This document shows positions 6,064 to 6,404 of a DNA stretch of 6,404 nucleotides, piece after piece. The stretch lies in contig JAKBCQ010000167.1 of the NCBI GenBank assembly GCA_021807585.1, positions 1 through 6,404 on the forward strand, given 5' to 3'. Under the pieces are notes generated by a model, which worked only from the letters and a program-made list of their open reading frames with translations, did no database searches and was not told the DNA's origin. The DNA comes from Planctomycetota bacterium. Its GTDB lineage: Bacteria; Planctomycetota; Planctomycetia; Isosphaerales; Isosphaeraceae. How positions within the stretch are numbered: the first letter of the stretch is position 1; every line of letters starts with the position of its first letter. A program made the translations under genes and the position numbers.

Positions 6064-6404
6064 TCAACGGAATTGATCGCGATCGCGCGTCGCCGCCGTA
6101 CCGCGCAGCGGAATCGGCGAGCCCGCGAGAATCGGCGCAAAAACCTCTCCCGCCAAACGTTGCGAAAAGAGTCGAGCCCCCGAGGGAAGCAGGTGATGGC
6201 CGTCGAGGAACGTCTCGTCGGGCGCCCAGTCGCGAGCGTCGACGATCTCCACGCGTTCGGCCGCTCCCAGATCGTCGAGATATCGCTCGATCGCCCGACG
6301 CGACGAACTCGAATACCAACCCTGGAATTCGCGCCCCTCGGGTAAATAGACGATCAAGGGGCGAATTTTATTCTTGCGACATTGGCCGATCATTTCCCGA
6401 TCGG
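6064..6404 (-). CDS. C-terminal part of an SGNH/GDSL-hydrolase-like protein (5' end beyond window)
   Basis: The frame is open through the right edge and ends in TGA at 6064-6066, giving 112 visible codons plus a partial one. The first in-frame ATG (6393) is probably internal, since coding continues upstream of it. The segment PLIVYLPEGREF reads as a buried strand followed by a loop. Later come VEIVDARDW and then FLDGHHLLPSGARLFSQRLA, with Asp at 6202-6204 and His at 6193-6195 in a DxxH arrangement, which in SGNH hydrolases supplies the catalytic Asp and His of the Ser-Asp-His triad. The D-x-x-H-L...GA...FS..LA pattern is common in membrane-tethered SGNH proteins related to sugar O-acetylation systems. 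The N-terminal GDS block, any membrane anchor and any MBOAT acyltransferase partner would lie outside the window, so the reaction cannot be named. Confidence 0.75.
   Translation of the reverse strand, partial: DREMIGQCRKNKIRPLIVYLPEGREFQGWYSSSSRRAIERYLDDLGAAERVEIVDARDWAPDETFLDGHHLLPSGARLFSQRLAGEVFAPILAGSPIPLRGTAATRDRDQFR

Noticed and set aside
6055..6068. Short hairpin GTTGA-N4-TCAAC over the stop of the SGNH-like gene
   Set aside because: A 5-bp AT-leaning stem with no T-run is too weak to call as a terminator and can arise by chance.

Overview
The window looks like a piece of a Planctomycetes (PVC superphylum) chromosome. The main reason is the large protein on the left, which combines a ThuA-like domain, a PVC-type 'membrane-bound dehydrogenase' propeller and HEAT-like repeats, an architecture typical of that group. 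The exported VWA protein with a long charged linker and the divergent NagA also fit. The DNA is moderately GC-rich and strikingly rich in CGATCG/GCGATCGC. The lineage within the phylum cannot be fixed from the sequence alone.

Layout from left to right: (1) 1-3253, minus strand: one uninterrupted reading frame of 1084 visible codons that runs off the left edge. It encodes a secreted protein with a cysteine-hydrolase (isochorismatase-like) domain, a ThuA-like domain, a PVC-type beta-propeller and the start of HEAT-like repeats. (2) 3254-3551: divergent intergenic region that must hold promoters for both flanking genes. (3) 3552-4697, plus strand: a complete N-acetylglucosamine-6-phosphate deacetylase (NagA) family gene. 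(4) 4722-5666, minus strand: an exported von Willebrand factor A protein, convergent with nagA after a 24-bp gap. (5) 5698-5847, minus strand: a 49-residue single-span membrane protein with a very good ribosome binding site, 31 bp upstream of the VWA gene and probably co-transcribed with it. (6) 5848-6063: intergenic, with a clear inverted repeat. (7) 6064-6404, minus strand: the C-terminal end of an SGNH-hydrolase-like protein cut by the right edge.

The genes do not form one obvious pathway. NagA is cytoplasmic aminosugar catabolism, without NagB or a transporter in view. The large fusion protein is probably an envelope or periplasmic enzyme of unknown substrate. The small membrane protein and VWA protein look like an envelope pair. 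I see no mobile element, CRISPR array, tRNA or rRNA. The points most worth following are the four-module fusion with an unusual hydrolase active site, the short membrane gene, and the abundance of the GCGATCGC octamer.
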